DNA of 49,961 nucleotides, from positions 1 through 49,961 of the forward strand of contig JAQIBX010000047.1 of the NCBI GenBank assembly GCA_027858895.1. Reading direction: 5' to 3'. Every line of letters begins with the position of its first letter. The stretch's first letter is position 1. The position numbers and the translations under genes were made by a program. Positions 27,269 to 37,222 of the stretch are shown here, one piece after another. The stretch comes from Desulfuromusa sp. GTDB taxonomy: Bacteria > Desulfobacterota > Desulfuromonadia > Desulfuromonadales > Geopsychrobacteraceae. Below the pieces are notes generated by a model. That model made no database searches. It was not told where the DNA came from and saw only the letters and a program-made list of their open reading frames with translations.

Positions 27269-28045
27269 ATGAAAAAATGGTTGTACTGTATTCTTTTAGT
27301 TATTTTTCTGGCTGGGTGCGGTAGCGGTAAGTTTCAGGTGCCGAAGCAAGAATATCAGGCTCGAGTTCAAGTGCTGGGTGTTTTGCCGTTACTGGTTGAC
27401 AATAATAGCTCTTTAAATTATCCGCAAAAAGATAACCTATTCAATATTCTTGCTCGCTCAGCTAACGGGAAACATGAACTTTTGGTTGAACAGCTGAAAA
27501 AGAAGAAGGGTTATTTTGATGTGCGCTCGCTTTCAGCTAGTCCCGAACTGACCGCACTGTCACTTTTGAGCGCTGGCAGCCGTCACGATGAAGCCGGGTG
27601 GCCACAAGGTTATGTTTTTGATGCTGCAACGGTGGCTGAGATGGCACGGCAGAATGTGCTTGATGCAGTGTTGGTGGTTGTTTTTTCTGGTGAACAAATT
27701 AAAGAAAACCGGCGTTCAAGGACGAAACTTGAAACTTTAGAAACTCGTTATGATGATATTCGGGCAACCGCAGCGGTGATTGATCGCAACGGCCAAGTTC
27801 TTTGGCAACTAGCTGGGATGGAGAGTTTCCAGGCGCTGGTTCTGCAGTATGCGGACTTTGACGAAGCATATTTTAATAAAACTGACCTTGTGCGAGTCAA
27901 AAATGTAAACCTGTCCGGGGTCGAACGGGTTTTGGAAGAAACTCCAAATAAGGATGGCGTGTCGCCTCTGCCAAAAATGTATAAAGATCTATTCGCTGAG
28001 ATTGTTTCCGGAATCAGCCCAAGTTTGCTTGATTCTTTACGCTAA
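27269..28045 (+). CDS. Outer-membrane-type lipoprotein of unknown function
   Basis: A 258-residue predicted lipoprotein with signal peptide and lipobox LAGC (Cys at about residue 17). The mature protein has an alternating alpha/beta pattern (RVQVLGVLPLLVD, DAVLVVVFSG, IRATAAVIDRNGQVLWQL) reminiscent of periplasmic lipoproteins that bear a TolB-N/CsgG-like fold, but I do not recognise the family. CAGGAGG precedes the ATG. It is followed by a GC-rich inverted pair (AGCGGGTA / TACCCGCT, 28107-28153) that may end its transcript. Confidence 0.75.
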   Translation: MKKWLYCILLVIFLAGCGSGKFQVPKQEYQARVQVLGVLPLLVDNNSSLNYPQKDNLFNILARSANGKHELLVEQLKKKKGYFDVRSLSASPELTALSLLSAGSRHDEAGWPQGYVFDAATVAEMARQNVLDAVLVVVFSGEQIKENRRSRTKLETLETRYDDIRATAAVIDRNGQVLWQLAGMESFQALVLQYADFDEAYFNKTDLVRVKNVNLSGVERVLEETPNKDGVSPLPKMYKDLFAEIVSGISPSLLDSLR

Positions 28046-28449
28046 ATGACCTGCACTGTTCTCTTAATTGGATTTATTTACGCTTCAAGGTTGACATGGA
28101 GAGATAAAGCGGGTAAAAGCGACTTAGTGAAAACATAAAAGCGCCTACCCGCTCTATTTCCTGCTGATGCAGGTTGGAAAATATAATTCCTCAAATTAAG
28201 ATTCTGATAAAACCATACATATAATTATTACTGCCAAAAAAATGAGTTTAAATAGTTAATTATAAATACGATGCCTGCCTCAATTCTGACCCATTCCTGA
28301 AGAGTGCAACGGTTTATTTCCGTATGGGAAGCCAGTATTACTAACTTTATTGTAATAAATAGATCACTGATTATCCCCGTTTTGCTTACATATGGAAAAC
28401 CTGTCAAGGTTTCCGTCTATGCCCTTAACTCCCGGGTTGGAGAACATTT
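28046..28449 (+). promoter_or_regulatory. Long untranslated leader upstream of rho
   Basis: A 404-base stretch with no convincing gene. It holds the inverted pair after the lipoprotein gene, a TTGACA near 28091, AT-rich sequence, a TATTAC/GTAATA pair near 28335-28352 and a hairpin (GGAAAACCT / AAGGTTTCC) about 40 bases before the rho start. A long leader fits the autoregulation known for rho in other bacteria; the mechanism here is inferred. Confidence 0.4.
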
Positions 28450-29697
28450 ATGAACCTGAAAGACCTGAAGAAAACAACAATGACTGCATTGATTGCTCTT
28501 GGCAAAGAGCTCAAAATGGAAGAAATCAGTGGAATTCGCCGACAGGATCTGATCTATTCGATTCTCAAGGCGACTGCTGCGGAAAAGAAAGCCATTTTTG
28601 GCGAGGGGGTATTGGAAATTCTGCCAGATGGTTTTGGTTTCTTGCGGGCACCGGATGCCAACTATCTGCCTGGGCCGGATGATATCTATATATCTCCATC
28701 CCAGATCCGGCGTTTTGCTTTGCGTACCGGTGACACTGTTGCCGGGCAGATCAGACCTCCCAAAGAGGGGGAACGCTATTTTGCCTTGTTGAAGGTTGCG
28801 GAAGTCAATTTTGAAGATCCGACAAAGATGCGGGAGAAGACATTCTTCGATAACTTAACCCCACTGTTTCCAGATGAACGACTCAACCTTGAAACGACTC
28901 CAGATAATCAAGCGACTCGGGTTATCGATTTGGTGGCACCGATCGGAAAAGGTCAGCGTGGCCTCATTGTTGCGCCTCCGCGAACCGGCAAAACTGTTCT
29001 GCTACAGAATATCGCCAATGCAATAGCGACTAATCATCCGGAAGTCTACCTGATCGTTCTGCTGATAGATGAGCGCCCGGAAGAAGTGACCGATATGCTA
29101 CGCAATGTTAATGGCGAGGTTATCTCATCGACTTTTGATGAGCCGGCCAACCGACACGTACAAGTAGCAGAAATGGTTATTGAAAAAGCGCGTCGTCTGG
29201 TGGAGCATAAGCGTGATGTGGTGATTCTGCTTGATTCCATCACTCGTCTCGCCCGTGCCTACAACACAATTATTCCATCCAGCGGTAAGGTTCTCTCGGG
29301 TGGTGTCGATGCCCATGCATTGCATAAACCAAAGCGCTTCTTCGGTGCTGCACGGAATATTGAAGAGGGGGGAAGTCTGACGATTATCGCCACTGCGCTG
29401 ATCGATACCGGGAGTAAGATGGATGAGGTTATCTTTGAGGAATTCAAGGGAACCGGCAACATGGAATTACACCTGGACCGACGTTTGGCGGATAAACGTA
29501 CCTACCCGGCTATGGATATCAGCCGTTCCGGAACCCGGAAAGAAGATCTTCTCCTTTCAGTCGAACAGTTGCAGCGTATCTGGCTACTGCGCAGGGTTCT
29601 TTCTTCGATGAATACGGTTGATACGATGGAGTTTTTGCTGGAAAAAATGGCTGAAACAAAGACCAATCAAGAGTTTCTGGATTCGATGAATCAATAA
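28450..29697 (+). CDS. rho: Transcription termination factor Rho
   Basis: A 415-residue Rho with an N-terminal helix bundle, an RNA-binding cold-shock-like domain ([26 protein letters not shown]) and a RecA-like motor with Walker A APPRTGKT and Walker [17 protein letters not shown]. It is standard length with no large insertion domain. GGAG lies eight bases before the ATG. It heads the rho-rpmE-prfA-prmC-murA-his cluster common in Desulfuromonadales. Confidence 0.97.
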   Translation: MNLKDLKKTTMTALIALGKELKMEEISGIRRQDLIYSILKATAAEKKAIFGEGVLEILPDGFGFLRAPDANYLPGPDDIYISPSQIRRFALRTGDTVAGQIRPPKEGERYFALLKVAEVNFEDPTKMREKTFFDNLTPLFPDERLNLETTPDNQATRVIDLVAPIGKGQRGLIVAPPRTGKTVLLQNIANAIATNHPEVYLIVLLIDERPEEVTDMLRNVNGEVISSTFDEPANRHVQVAEMVIEKARRLVEHKRDVVILLDSITRLARAYNTIIPSSGKVLSGGVDAHALHKPKRFFGAARNIEEGGSLTIIATALIDTGSKMDEVIFEEFKGTGNMELHLDRRLADKRTYPAMDISRSGTRKEDLLLSVEQLQRIWLLRRVLSSMNTVDTMEFLLEKMAETKTNQEFLDSMNQ

Positions 29698-29849
29698 TGG
29701 CGGCGCAAAAATTGTATCTCAAGAGAATCAACAGTTTTGCCGGATAATTTTGCTTGCTCAAAACAGACAAAAATGCTATTTAGCTGGTTTGTCTGACGCA
29801 AATATTACAGACCTGTACAACAAGCCAGGTCGCTAAGGAGAAAAAGAAG

Positions 29850-30053
29850 ATGAGAGAAGGTATCCATCCTAAGTATGAAGCGTGTTCCGTTCGCTGTGAT
29901 TGCGGGAACACTTTTGAGACAAGCTCAACTCTCGGCAGGGAAATTCACACAGAAATTTGTTCTGCGTGCCATCCGTTTTACACCGGTAAGCAGAAGCTGA
30001 TTGATACCGCTGGTCGGATCGAACGCTTCCGCAAAAAGTACGCCCAGGAATAG
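29850..30053 (+). CDS. rpmE: 50S ribosomal protein L31 (zinc form)
   Basis: A 67-residue L31 beginning [19 protein letters not shown], with Cys at [11 protein letters not shown] and later [13 protein letters not shown], the zinc-binding (C+) form. AAGGAGAAAAAG precedes the ATG. The protein is the usual length. A strong terminator follows. Confidence 0.97.
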   Translation: MREGIHPKYEACSVRCDCGNTFETSSTLGREIHTEICSACHPFYTGKQKLIDTAGRIERFRKKYAQE

Positions 30054-30066
30054 TCGGGTAGAATCG

Positions 30067-30099
30067 AAAAAAGCGGCCCGGTGGGGCCGCTTTTTTTTT
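30067..30099 (+). terminator. Intrinsic terminator after rpmE
   Basis: GC-rich stem AAGCGGCCC / GGGGCCGC with nine following T. It separates rpmE from prfA, so prfA probably has its own promoter or depends on read-through. Confidence 0.93.
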
Positions 30100-30138
30100 G
30101 CTCAATATTTATGTGCTCGCACAAAGTGAAAGATTCCT

Positions 30139-31206
30139 ATGTTCGCTAATTTGGAAGATGTTGTTGATCGTTTTCGTGAAGTTGAGGGACTCCTCTCTGA
30201 TCCGGCAGTTATTTCTGATCAGAAGCGCTATCGTGAGCTTGCCAAAGAACATGCTGACTTGACTGAAGTGGTGATGGTTTACAGTAAATATAAACAGATC
30301 TGTAACGAAATCGAGGGAAATCGGGAGCTGCTTCAGGACAATGATCCAGAAATGAAAGAATTGGCCAAAGGAGAACTTCCAGGTCTGGAGGAACATCAGG
30401 CTGAGCTGGAAGAACAGCTGCGACTTTTGTTATTGCCTCAAGACCCTAACGATGAAAAAAATATTATCCTGGAAATTCGTGCCGGAACGGGTGGCGATGA
30501 AGCTGCGTTATTCTCTGCAGATTTATTTCGCATGTATACCCGTTATGCTGATCGAAACCGCTGGAAGGTTGAAATGCTGAGTGCCTCGGAGACTGACGGT
30601 GGCGGTTTTAAGGAAGTTGTCGCTTTGATCAGCGGAGAGCGGGTTTATTCCCGCCTTAAATTTGAAAGTGGCACGCATCGGGTTCAGCGAGTTCCCGATA
30701 CTGAAACTCAGGGGCGTATCCACACCTCCGCTTGTACGGTCGCCGTTCTTCCAGAAGTAGAAGATGTCGATATTGAAATCAATCCTGCTGATCTGCGTGT
30801 CGATCTTTATCGTGCTTCCGGAGCTGGTGGTCAGCATGTCAATAAAACTGAATCGGCGGTGCGTTTGACCCATATCCCGACTGGAGTCGTGGTTTCCTGT
30901 CAGGATGGCAAGTCGCAGCATAAAAATAAGGCCCAGGCACTTAAAGTTCTCAAGTCTCGGATCTATGATCAGATGTTGGCCGACCAGCAAGCTGAAACGG
31001 CTGCCGATCGTAAGAATCAGATTGGTAGTGGCGACCGAAGTGAACGAATTCGTACCTATAATTATCCACAGGGACGTTGTACCGATCACCGTATCGGACT
31101 GACTCTCTATAAACTGGACGCGATCATGCAAGGTGATGTCGATGAAATTATAGAAGCCTTGATTACTGATCAACAGACTGCCCAGATGAGCCAGCAGGAA
31201 GGATAG
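30139..31206 (+). CDS. prfA: Peptide chain release factor 1
   Basis: A 355-residue class I release factor. It has the catalytic GGQ in [16 protein letters not shown] and the RF1 anticodon-type PxT element in [17 protein letters not shown]. It terminates translation at UAA and UAG. It lies three bases before prmC, its methyltransferase, so the two are co-translated. Confidence 0.97.
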   Translation: MFANLEDVVDRFREVEGLLSDPAVISDQKRYRELAKEHADLTEVVMVYSKYKQICNEIEGNRELLQDNDPEMKELAKGELPGLEEHQAELEEQLRLLLLPQDPNDEKNIILEIRAGTGGDEAALFSADLFRMYTRYADRNRWKVEMLSASETDGGGFKEVVALISGERVYSRLKFESGTHRVQRVPDTETQGRIHTSACTVAVLPEVEDVDIEINPADLRVDLYRASGAGGQHVNKTESAVRLTHIPTGVVVSCQDGKSQHKNKAQALKVLKSRIYDQMLADQQAETAADRKNQIGSGDRSERIRTYNYPQGRCTDHRIGLTLYKLDAIMQGDVDEIIEALITDQQTAQMSQQEG

Positions 31207-31209
31207 TTT

Positions 31210-32058
31210 TTGAGCGAAACCTGGACTTTGCTGAAACTGCTGCGTTGGATGACCAATTATTTTACCGAAAAAGGGATTGATAATCCTCGTCTGGATGCTG
31301 AGCTGTTGCTGGCGTATACTCTAAAGCTTGATCGACTTGGGCTCTATCTCAATTATGATCGACCATTGCTTGCGACCGAACTTGAAGTTATTCGACCACT
31401 GGTCAAACGTCGTGGCCAGCGGGAACCACTGCAATATTTGATGGGGCATGTCGAATTCTGGTCGCTAGAATTTGCTGTGACACCGGCAACCCTTATACCA
31501 CGTGCAGATACCGAAATCCTGGTGGATGAAGCACTTGCAAAAGCTGGATCAGGGGGACAATTGTTGGATGTCGGAACAGGCAGTGGCGCTATCGTTATCA
31601 GCTTGGCGAGCGAGCTTTTGAACTGGCAGATGACCGGACTGGATATCTCAGCAGAAGCGCTGGAAGTTGCGCAGCTGAACGTGGAGAAACACCAGGTCAC
31701 CGCACGGGTTCAGCTGCTTCAGGGAGATCTTGCCGAATTGCCCTGTCAGAAGTATGATTTGATCGTTTCCAACCCGCCCTACATAGCCCATCAAGAATGG
31801 GACAAACTTATGCCAGAAGTACGCTGTTTTGAACCACAAATTGCGCTTCTTGCAGATAATGATGGATTGGTCTGTTATCAACAGCTCGCTTCCCAGGCTT
31901 CGAGTCGTCTCAAATCGAATGGTTGGTTGCTGGTTGAAGTTGGGTATACACAGGCTGAAGCAGTTAAAGTATTATTTTCGAATGCAGGACTTGACGACGT
32001 ATTTATCCGCAACGATTATTCCGGTCACCCACGTGTCGTCGGTGGCCGTTTAAGCTAA
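31210..32058 (+). CDS. prmC: Release factor glutamine methyltransferase
   Basis: A 282-residue SAM-dependent methyltransferase with the NPPY catalytic motif (VSNPPYIAHQEW) and the SAM-binding LDVGTGSGAIVISLA. It methylates the GGQ glutamine of release factors. It starts at TTG 31210 with AAGGA about eight bases upstream, only three bases after prfA. Confidence 0.95.
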   Translation: MSETWTLLKLLRWMTNYFTEKGIDNPRLDAELLLAYTLKLDRLGLYLNYDRPLLATELEVIRPLVKRRGQREPLQYLMGHVEFWSLEFAVTPATLIPRADTEILVDEALAKAGSGGQLLDVGTGSGAIVISLASELLNWQMTGLDISAEALEVAQLNVEKHQVTARVQLLQGDLAELPCQKYDLIVSNPPYIAHQEWDKLMPEVRCFEPQIALLADNDGLVCYQQLASQASSRLKSNGWLLVEVGYTQAEAVKVLFSNAGLDDVFIRNDYSGHPRVVGGRLS

Positions 32059-32073
32059 GAAAGTAGGAAAGTT

Positions 32074-33327
32074 TTGGAAAAGATTGTAATCAAAGGCGGT
32101 ATTTCACTGCAGGGAGAAGTACAGGTCAGTGGCGCTAAGAACTCAGCACTGCCGTTAATGTTTGCCACGCTGCTGGCTGATGGCCAGAGTGAAATCAGCA
32201 ATGTCCCCAGTTTACGGGATATCAATACTGCCGAAAAATTACTGCGAGAACTTGGCGCTGAAGTGACTTCGCAGGATAACTGTTACCGAATCAACACCGG
32301 AAAAGTGAAAAGCGTTGAAGCCCCCTATGACCTGGTAAAAACTATGCGGGCCTCGGTTCTGGTGCTTGGCCCGCTATTGGCTCGTTTTGGGCAAGCCCGG
32401 GTCAGTCTTCCCGGTGGTTGTGCCATTGGTGCTCGTCCGATCAATTTACATTTAAAGGGAATGGAAGCGCTTGGAGCAAAAATTCACCTTGACCACGGGT
32501 ATGTCGAGGCAACCGCAGATAAGTTGCGAGGAGCAAAAATTTCATTCGACATGCCGACGGTTGGAGGCACTGAAAACCTTTTAATGGCTGCGTCCCTGGC
32601 TGAGGGTGAAACGGTCCTTGAAAATGCCGCCCGCGAGCCGGAAATAGTTCAACTTGCGGAAGCCCTGAACAGTATGGGGGCAAAGATCGAAGGTGCTGGA
32701 ACCGCAATTATCCACATCCAGGGGGTTGCCAGTCTGACGCCACTCAAGTGCCAGGTGATTCCTGATCGAATTGAAGCGGGAACATTCATGATTGCTGCTG
32801 CGATTACTGGAGGCAATATTCTGGTTCGTGGGGCGGTAAGGAAAGATCAGGAAGCTTTGATCAGTAAGCTGATTGAAACGGGAACCGTGATCCAGCCGGA
32901 AGCCGATGGATTAAGGGTTATAGGGCCGAAAAACCTGGCATCGGTTGATATTCGTACCAGTGTTTTTCCGGGCTTTCCGACCGATATGCAGGCCCAGTTC
33001 ATGGCCTTGATGACCAGGGCGGTGGGGACGAGTCGAATCTCAGAAACGATCTTTGAGAACCGTTTCATGCATGTCTGCGAATTGCAACGGATGGGCGCCG
33101 ATATCCAGATTGACGGACACAGTGCCACTATTCGTGGCACCGCTGCCATGACAGGTGCTCCAGTGATGGCAACAGATCTGCGAGCGAGTGCATCCCTGAT
33201 TCTGGCTGGACTGGCTGCAGAAAATACCACAGAAGTTTCCCGGATCTACCATCTGGATCGTGGTTATGAAAAGATTGAAAAAAAACTGGCTGGTTTAGGC
33301 GCCAATATCCGGCGTGAGCAAGAGTAA
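32074..33327 (+). CDS. murA: UDP-N-acetylglucosamine 1-carboxyvinyltransferase
   Basis: A 417-residue MurA, the first committed enzyme of peptidoglycan precursor synthesis. The catalytic Cys (fosfomycin target) is present in [18 protein letters not shown]-terminus [20 protein letters not shown] is typical. The start is TTG at 32074 with TAGGAAAG upstream. A hairpin with T-rich flank (33344-33375) follows before hisG. Confidence 0.96.
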   Translation: MEKIVIKGGISLQGEVQVSGAKNSALPLMFATLLADGQSEISNVPSLRDINTAEKLLRELGAEVTSQDNCYRINTGKVKSVEAPYDLVKTMRASVLVLGPLLARFGQARVSLPGGCAIGARPINLHLKGMEALGAKIHLDHGYVEATADKLRGAKISFDMPTVGGTENLLMAASLAEGETVLENAAREPEIVQLAEALNSMGAKIEGAGTAIIHIQGVASLTPLKCQVIPDRIEAGTFMIAAAITGGNILVRGAVRKDQEALISKLIETGTVIQPEADGLRVIGPKNLASVDIRTSVFPGFPTDMQAQFMALMTRAVGTSRISETIFENRFMHVCELQRMGADIQIDGHSATIRGTAAMTGAPVMATDLRASASLILAGLAAENTTEVSRIYHLDRGYEKIEKKLAGLGANIRREQE

Positions 33328-33431
33328 CCATGGCGTCGCAAAAAGTCCGCCTTGCTGGACGAAATTTTTGCTTAGCCCTCGTAGCCAATAATGTATTTAG
33401 TTATCATATAGTTACTTAAAAGGCATAAATA

Positions 33432-34094
33432 ATGAGTGATTGGATCACCTTCGCCCTGCCAAAAGGGCGGATCATGCAGGATTCGATGGAGTTGTTCGGT
33501 CAAATCGGCATTACTTGTCCGGAAATGAATGAAACCAGTCGTAAGCTGGTATTTGAGAATCCTGAGCTTAAACTTCGTTTTATGGCCGTGCGTGCGACCG
33601 ATGTGCCGACTTATGTCGAATATGGTTGCGCCGATCTGGGTGTGGTTGGAAAAGACACTCTGCTTGAGCAAGGAAAAAACCTCTACGAACCGCTTGACCT
33701 TAAATTTGGTTATTGCCGGTTGGTCGTTGCAGAACCGAAGTCGTTGCAAAAATCAGACAATCCACTCAATTGGTCAAACATTCGGGTTGCAACCAAATAT
33801 CCCAATATTACCGAACGTTATTTTGCTGCCAAGGGAGTGCAGGTAGAGCTGATCAAGCTTTATGGTTCGATTGAATTGGCACCATTGGTTGGTTTGTCGG
33901 AGCGGATTGTCGATCTTGTTTCCACTGGGGGAACACTCAAGGCGAATAATATGGTCGAGGTTGAAACGATTGCTGAAGTCACCAGTCGCCTGATTGTTAA
34001 TCGAGCCAGTTTGAAGACCAAGCATCAGCGGATCAGCAAAATTATTGATGCTTTGGAGAAGGTTATCGGTGATGAAGTCAAAATTTCACAGTAG
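33432..34094 (+). CDS. hisG: ATP phosphoribosyltransferase, short form
   Basis: A 220-residue HisG catalytic subunit (ITFALPKGRIMQDSMELF; GIVGKDTLLEQ-type core; DLVSTGGTLKANNMVEVE for PRPP binding). It lacks the C-terminal regulatory domain of the ~300-residue long form. In the family the short form works with the regulatory partner HisZ, which must be encoded elsewhere. First histidine-pathway gene of the cluster. Confidence 0.96.
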   Translation: MSDWITFALPKGRIMQDSMELFGQIGITCPEMNETSRKLVFENPELKLRFMAVRATDVPTYVEYGCADLGVVGKDTLLEQGKNLYEPLDLKFGYCRLVVAEPKSLQKSDNPLNWSNIRVATKYPNITERYFAAKGVQVELIKLYGSIELAPLVGLSERIVDLVSTGGTLKANNMVEVETIAEVTSRLIVNRASLKTKHQRISKIIDALEKVIGDEVKISQ

Positions 34095-34109
34095 ATTGTG
34101 GAGCTCTTT

Positions 34110-35402
34110 ATGATGCGGATTTTGAAATTCAGTGATCCCGATTTTGCCAAGCAGTTTCAGCGGATTGAGCAGCGAGCTGACGAAGTTCCCGATGCTATTG
34201 AGGAAACGGTCAAAGCTATCATTGCCGACGTGCGGCAACGAGGTGATGCGGCTCTGTTCGAATTGAGCGAAAAGTTTGATCGGATTGATTTATGCGCTGA
34301 TAATATCGAAGTGAGTAAAGCTGAAATCGATGCTGCTATGGCTGCCGTGAGTGCTGAATCTCTGGCCGCATTGCAATTGGCAGCGGACCGGATTGCTACT
34401 TATCACGCCAAACAGAAGCAGGAAACCTGGCTGTCGACCGATGAGGATGACGTCCTTCTCGGGCAGCTGGTCCGCCCCCTTGACCGAGTTGGTATCTATG
34501 TTCCGGGTGGTAAAGCCGCTTATCCCTCATCGGTGCTGATGAATGCCGTTCCTGCCAAAGTAGCTGGTGTCGCAGAGGTGATCATGGTTGTGCCGATGCC
34601 GGGTGGGGAAGTTAATCCACACGTGCTGGCGGCGGCAAAAATAGCTGGAGTTGATCGGATCTTTAAGCTTGGTGGCGCTCAGGCAGTTGCGGCTCTTGCT
34701 TATGGAACAGAAACAGTTCCACGGGTCGATAAGATTACCGGACCGGGAAATATCTACGTAGCAACCGCCAAGCGGTTGGTGTTCGGCCAGGTTGATATCG
34801 ATATGATTGCCGGGCCGAGTGAAATTTTAGTGATCAATGATGGTAGTGGAAATGCTGCCCATATCGCTGCAGATCTGTTGTCGCAGGCTGAGCACGATGA
34901 GCTGGCCTCTGCGGTTCTGGTGACAACTTCTGAGAAAATGGCGGTTGCCGTACAAAAGGAAGTCGAAAAGCAACTTCGGCAGCTCAGTCGCGAAACTATT
35001 GCTCGTCAGTCGATTGAAGATTTCGGAGCAATTATTCTAGCGGAAGATTTGGATGAAGCCATCAGCTTTTCCAATCGAATTGCTCCTGAACACCTTGAAT
35101 TGGCGATTGATAATCCCTTTGAAATTTTGCCTAAAATACGCCATGCCGGAGCGATCTTTATGGGGCACAGCACCCCGGAAGCTGCTGGTGATTATCTGGC
35201 TGGCCCCAACCACACCCTTCCGACTGGCGGAACGGCACGCTTCTTTTCGCCGTTGTCGCTGGACGATTTTGTCAAGAAATCGAGTATTATTTCGTTGTCT
35301 GAAAGTGGGTTGCGGCGGCTTGGCAATGAAATCGTCCATATTGCTGAATTGGAAGGTTTGGAAGCACACGCGAAATCTGTTTCTATCCGGTTGCAGAAAT
35401 AA
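34110..35402 (+). CDS. hisD: Histidinol dehydrogenase
   Basis: A histidinol dehydrogenase of about 430 residues (VPGGKAAYPSSVLMNAVPAKVAG; GPGNIYVATAKRLVFGQVDIDMIAGPSE; zinc/catalytic region SQAEHDELASAVLVT; APEHLEL). It performs the last two oxidations of histidine synthesis. ATG 34110 is chosen because TGGAGC lies six bases before it; a GTG at 34098 is the longer option. Confidence 0.96.
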   Translation: MMRILKFSDPDFAKQFQRIEQRADEVPDAIEETVKAIIADVRQRGDAALFELSEKFDRIDLCADNIEVSKAEIDAAMAAVSAESLAALQLAADRIATYHAKQKQETWLSTDEDDVLLGQLVRPLDRVGIYVPGGKAAYPSSVLMNAVPAKVAGVAEVIMVVPMPGGEVNPHVLAAAKIAGVDRIFKLGGAQAVAALAYGTETVPRVDKITGPGNIYVATAKRLVFGQVDIDMIAGPSEILVINDGSGNAAHIAADLLSQAEHDELASAVLVTTSEKMAVAVQKEVEKQLRQLSRETIARQSIEDFGAIILAEDLDEAISFSNRIAPEHLELAIDNPFEILPKIRHAGAIFMGHSTPEAAGDYLAGPNHTLPTGGTARFFSPLSLDDFVKKSSIISLSESGLRRLGNEIVHIAELEGLEAHAKSVSIRLQK

Positions 35403-35411
35403 ATAATTTTC

Positions 35412-35464
35412 TGTAGGGGCGAATCTAGTATTCGCCCTGGGCAATCACAAGGATTGCCCCTACA
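35412..35464. repeat. Cruciform-like palindromic repeat between hisD and hisB
   Basis: An outer stem TGTAGGGGC / GCCCCTACA encloses two hairpins (GGCGAAT / ATTCGCC and GGCAATC / GATTGCC). The layout is a three-way junction typical of dispersed intergenic repeats. It ends just before the hisB ribosome site. Confidence 0.8.
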
Positions 35465-35478
35465 TTGAAGGAGGTCGC

Positions 35479-36069
35479 ATGGCCCGCACAGCAAAAATTG
35501 ACCGTGAAACCAAAGAAACAAATATCAGTATTGAGCTCAATCTGGATGGTTCAGGCCAACACCACATTGAAAGCCCGGTACCTTTTTTCAACCACATGCT
35601 CTCGGCTGTCGCCCGACATGGTTTTTTTGACCTGACGGTCAAGGCAACGGGTGATATTGAAATAGACGCTCATCATACGGTTGAAGATCTGGGCATTGTT
35701 CTGGGAGAGGTGTTTAAAAAAGCTCTGGGAGATAAAACCGGGGTACGTCGTTTTGGCCGGGCAACCATGCCGATGCACGAAGCTCTGTCCTCGGTAATTA
35801 TCGATTTTTCCGGTCGCCCTTTCCTGGTGTTCAACGTTGACCTGCCCAAGGCAAAAGTTGGCGAGTTTGATACCGAACTGGTTGCCGAGTTCTTTGTCGC
35901 TTTTTGTAATCACTCCGGGGCGAATATCCATGTCAACATGGCCTATGGTGAAAATCTTCATCATATTATTGAAGGGATCTTCAAGGCTTTTGGTCGTGCT
36001 TTGGACGAGGCTACCGGGCTTGATCCGCGTATCCAGGGGGTGTTGTCGACCAAAGGAAGTTTGGAATAG
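35479..36069 (+). CDS. hisB: Imidazoleglycerol-phosphate dehydratase
   Basis: A 196-residue HisB dehydratase without the phosphatase domain found in enterobacteria, so histidinol phosphatase must be separate. Metal-binding motifs HHTVEDLGI and [15 protein letters not shown], and [16 protein letters not shown] near the N-terminus are visible. GAAGGAGG precedes the ATG. Confidence 0.97.
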   Translation: MARTAKIDRETKETNISIELNLDGSGQHHIESPVPFFNHMLSAVARHGFFDLTVKATGDIEIDAHHTVEDLGIVLGEVFKKALGDKTGVRRFGRATMPMHEALSSVIIDFSGRPFLVFNVDLPKAKVGEFDTELVAEFFVAFCNHSGANIHVNMAYGENLHHIIEGIFKAFGRALDEATGLDPRIQGVLSTKGSLE

Positions 36070-36115
36070 ATTTATTGGCTTCGATTTGATTGTTTTGAAA
36101 TTAACCACATCAAAA

Positions 36116-36234
36116 GGCAGCTCAAAAAGATTGAGATGCAAGGCATTGTGAAAGCCTGAATCCTGAAGCGTAGAACTCTACGTTGAAGGATGAGGGGTGA
36201 GCATAACGCAGCAGATTGATCTTTTTCAGCTGCC
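36116..36234. repeat. Long imperfect palindrome between hisB and hisH
   Basis: Arms of 24 bases (about 20 complementary) bracket ~120 bases, with a smaller CGTAGA / TCTACG hairpin in the middle. It resembles repeats I associate with Geobacter-type genomes. It ends one base before the GGAG ribosome site of hisH. Confidence 0.75.
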
Positions 36235-36248
36235 GGAGTAATAGCACA

Positions 36249-36872
36249 ATGATCAATATTATCGATTATGAGATGGGTAACCTGCGCAGTGTCGCCAAGG
36301 CATTTGAAAAACTTGGTTTTGCCGTACGCGTCAGTGCTGATCCGAATGATATTAACACGGCTGATAAAGTGGTTTTACCCGGAGTCGGGGCTTTCCGTGA
36401 TTGCATCCATCATTTGCATCATGGTGGCTTTGTCGAACCGTTACTGGCGCACATTGATGCGGGCAAGCCAATGCTCGGAATCTGTGTCGGAATGCAGATG
36501 CTGTTCGATGAAAGTGAAGAGTTCGGCCGGCATCAAGGGTTGGGGTTGATCCCGGGGAAGGTGGTGCGTTTCCCATCCGGGATGGTGGAGAACGGTGAAC
36601 GGCTCAAGGTGCCGCACATGGGCTGGAACAATATCGCTATACGCCAGCAGTCGCCACTTTTCCGCGACATCGAAACGGACAGCTACGTCTATTTTGTCCA
36701 TTCCTACTATTGTGCTGCAGAAAATCAGGACGATATCTCTGCCAGTTGTCGTTACGGTGAGGTCGAATTCTGCGCTTCTATCTGGCGAGATAACATTATG
36801 GCTACGCAGTTTCATCCGGAAAAAAGCCAGGAAGTTGGTCTGAATATTTTTAAAAATTTTGGAGAATTATAA
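36249..36872 (+). CDS. hisH: Imidazole glycerol phosphate synthase, glutamine amidotransferase subunit
   Basis: A class I glutamine amidotransferase of about 207 residues: MINIIDYEMGNLRSVAKAFE start, nucleophile Cys in LGICVGMQMLF, and His/Glu in ATQFHPEKSQ. It supplies ammonia to HisF, which is not in this window. ATG 36249 is chosen since it fits the family N-terminus and has CGGAG upstream. Confidence 0.96.
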   Translation: MINIIDYEMGNLRSVAKAFEKLGFAVRVSADPNDINTADKVVLPGVGAFRDCIHHLHHGGFVEPLLAHIDAGKPMLGICVGMQMLFDESEEFGRHQGLGLIPGKVVRFPSGMVENGERLKVPHMGWNNIAIRQQSPLFRDIETDSYVYFVHSYYCAAENQDDISASCRYGEVEFCASIWRDNIMATQFHPEKSQEVGLNIFKNFGEL

Positions 36873-36883
36873 TCGAAATTTGA

Positions 36884-36997
36884 ACCACAGAGTCACAGAG
36901 GCACTGAGGTATCAAAAAAGTCAAAAACAAAATTTCCAGAGGCTCTCAAGCAGAAAAACAAATTTAGGTTTTCTCCGTGCCTCTGTGTCTCAGTGGT
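36884..36997. repeat. Inverted repeat (ACCACAGAG... type) downstream of hisH
   Basis: Two ~26-base arms (left ACCACAGAGTCACAGAGGCA; right its near complement ending CTCAGTGGT) about 60 bases apart. Similar ACCACAGAG-type repeats are common in delta-type genomes. It lies between hisH and the hisA stub. Confidence 0.75.
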
Positions 36998-37015
36998 AAA
37001 AGGACTTGCCGAAAA

Positions 37016-37051
37016 ATGATTATTTTACCTGCAATTGATCTTAAAGAGTAA
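37016..37051 (+). pseudogene. hisA: hisA, truncated after 11 codons
   Basis: An ATG followed by IILPAIDLKE and a stop. This is the conserved N-terminus of HisA (phosphoribosylformimino-AICAR-phosphate isomerase; usual form VIPAIDLKDGKCVRL), located exactly where hisA follows hisH. After codon 11 all similarity ends and unrelated accessory sequence begins. The remainder is not seen in the next 12.9 kb, so the gene appears interrupted here. A second hisA or the displaced remainder beyond the window cannot be excluded. Confidence 0.7.
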
Positions 37052-37131
37052 AGACCTCCCCACTTGACTACCCTAAAATTCAACCCTAACTACGCCAGGC
37101 ATGAAGGCGAGGACTGAGTTTTCACTCTACC

Positions 37132-37177
37132 ACCTAACGTCGCAAATCAGCGGTGCGGTATTCCGCGTACGTTGTAT
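37132..37177 (-). other. attC-like site downstream of the DUF2238 gene
   Basis: On the minus strand it runs ATACAAC ... GTTAGGT. Outer arms AACGTACGC and GCGACGTT pair with one extrahelical A, and an inner GCGG / CCGC hairpin is present. 46 bases. It is the leftmost site, 80 bases from the hisA stub. Confidence 0.55.
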
Positions 37178-37222
37178 TTGTCTTGTTTGCTTTGAATATT
37201 TGCTCGATCCACTCCATAGATT

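Noticed and set aside
37052-37131. A transposon end at the hisA junction
   Set aside because: No inverted repeat or target duplication can be seen with only one junction in the window.
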